7,046 nucleotides of DNA from Bdellovibrionales bacterium (GTDB lineage: Bacteria > Bdellovibrionota > Bacteriovoracia > Bacteriovoracales > Bacteriovoracaceae). Each line of letters begins with the position of its first letter. The stretch's first letter is position 1. The notes beneath the pieces are model-generated. The model had not been told where the DNA came from, searched no databases, and was given only the letters and a program-made list of their open reading frames with translations. The stretch is from NCBI GenBank assembly GCA_005791855.1, contig SXUH01000308.1:1-7046 (forward strand), written 5' to 3'. The position numbers and the translations under genes are program-made. Shown piece by piece: positions 6,774 to 7,046 of the stretch.

Positions 6774-7046
6774 ATGAAGATCCTTATCTTACTATCCCTC
6801 GTATTCTCTCTTTCGGCCTTCGCAAAGGTCGAGAGCTACAAGTGTCTCACCAAGGCGAAGCCCGCGGTCGAGCTCACCATCGACTTTGACCAGTGCGAGC
6901 TCTCGGACAACCGGTCCTACGACGTGTGCGAGTCCGACGAGGGCAAGGTCGTCATCCCGAAGGACGCCACCAAGTCCCTCCTCATCACTCCCTGTGGGGA
7001 GCCCCTCGAGCTCTCGTGCGAAGAGGTTGACGACGAACCAGCGCGC
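6774..7046 (+). CDS. Small cysteine-rich exported protein, 3' end outside the window
   Basis: The first 91 codons are present with no stop. A Sec signal peptide (Met-Lys, a hydrophobic core rich in Leu/Ile/Val/Phe, then Ala-Phe-Ala at 15-17) predicts SpI cleavage after Ala17, so the mature protein would be free in the periplasm or secreted. The mature part visible starts KVESYKC and is acidic, with five cysteines at 24, 41, 52, 74 and 82, spaced like a disulfide-bonded fold. Hydrophobic alternation (VELTIDF, KSLLITPC) suggests beta structure. The start is well supported by GGAGG five bases upstream and a near-consensus promoter before it. I do not recognise the family, and the missing C-terminus limits any call. 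Early codons are A/T-richer than the later C/G-ending ones, as in the first gene. Confidence 0.82.
   Translation, partial: MKILILLSLVFSLSAFAKVESYKCLTKAKPAVELTIDFDQCELSDNRSYDVCESDEGKVVIPKDATKSLLITPCGEPLELSCEEVDDEPAR

Overview
The window is a G+C-rich bacterial segment (about 60% G+C by eye; third codon positions mostly C or G). It holds three same-strand genes for exported proteins, about 100 bases apart: two predicted lipoproteins of 915 and 1244 residues, and the first 91 codons of a small cysteine-rich secreted protein. Two SpII lipoboxes, a GLUG-type beta-helix lipoprotein and a phosphodiesterase-fold lipoprotein point to a Gram-negative envelope. Their style recalls lipoproteins of Bdellovibrionota and other former delta-proteobacterial lineages. 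That placement is inference; no marker gene is present.

Layout. Positions 1-80 are an A+T-richer leader with a good Shine-Dalgarno. Positions 81-2828 encode a lipoprotein of the alkaline-phosphatase superfamily. It matches the nucleotide pyrophosphatase/phosphodiesterase layout: all seven metal or nucleophile positions can be assigned in order, but two large segments are inserted between them. Positions 2829-2937 contain a perfect 15-bp stem closed by a GCGA tetraloop, then a short leader with no Shine-Dalgarno. Positions 2938-6672 encode a large lipoprotein with a beta-rich N-terminal domain and two beta-helix modules. The first module carries classical GLUG repeats; the second carries about eight diverged rungs. 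Positions 6673-6773 contain the best promoter in the window (TTTACA, 17 bp, TATAAC) and a small dyad that could hide the next ribosome binding site. Positions 6774-7046 begin an exported cysteine-rich protein cut by the window end.

How they work together. Each gene appears able to be its own transcription unit: a hairpin separates the first two and a promoter precedes the third. A shared location in the outer envelope is likely, but a shared pathway is not shown. I see no CRISPR array, tRNA, rRNA, insertion sequence or toxin-antitoxin pair. The points most worth following are the phosphodiesterase with unusual insertions, the duplicated beta-helix architecture, and the different expression signals of the three genes.
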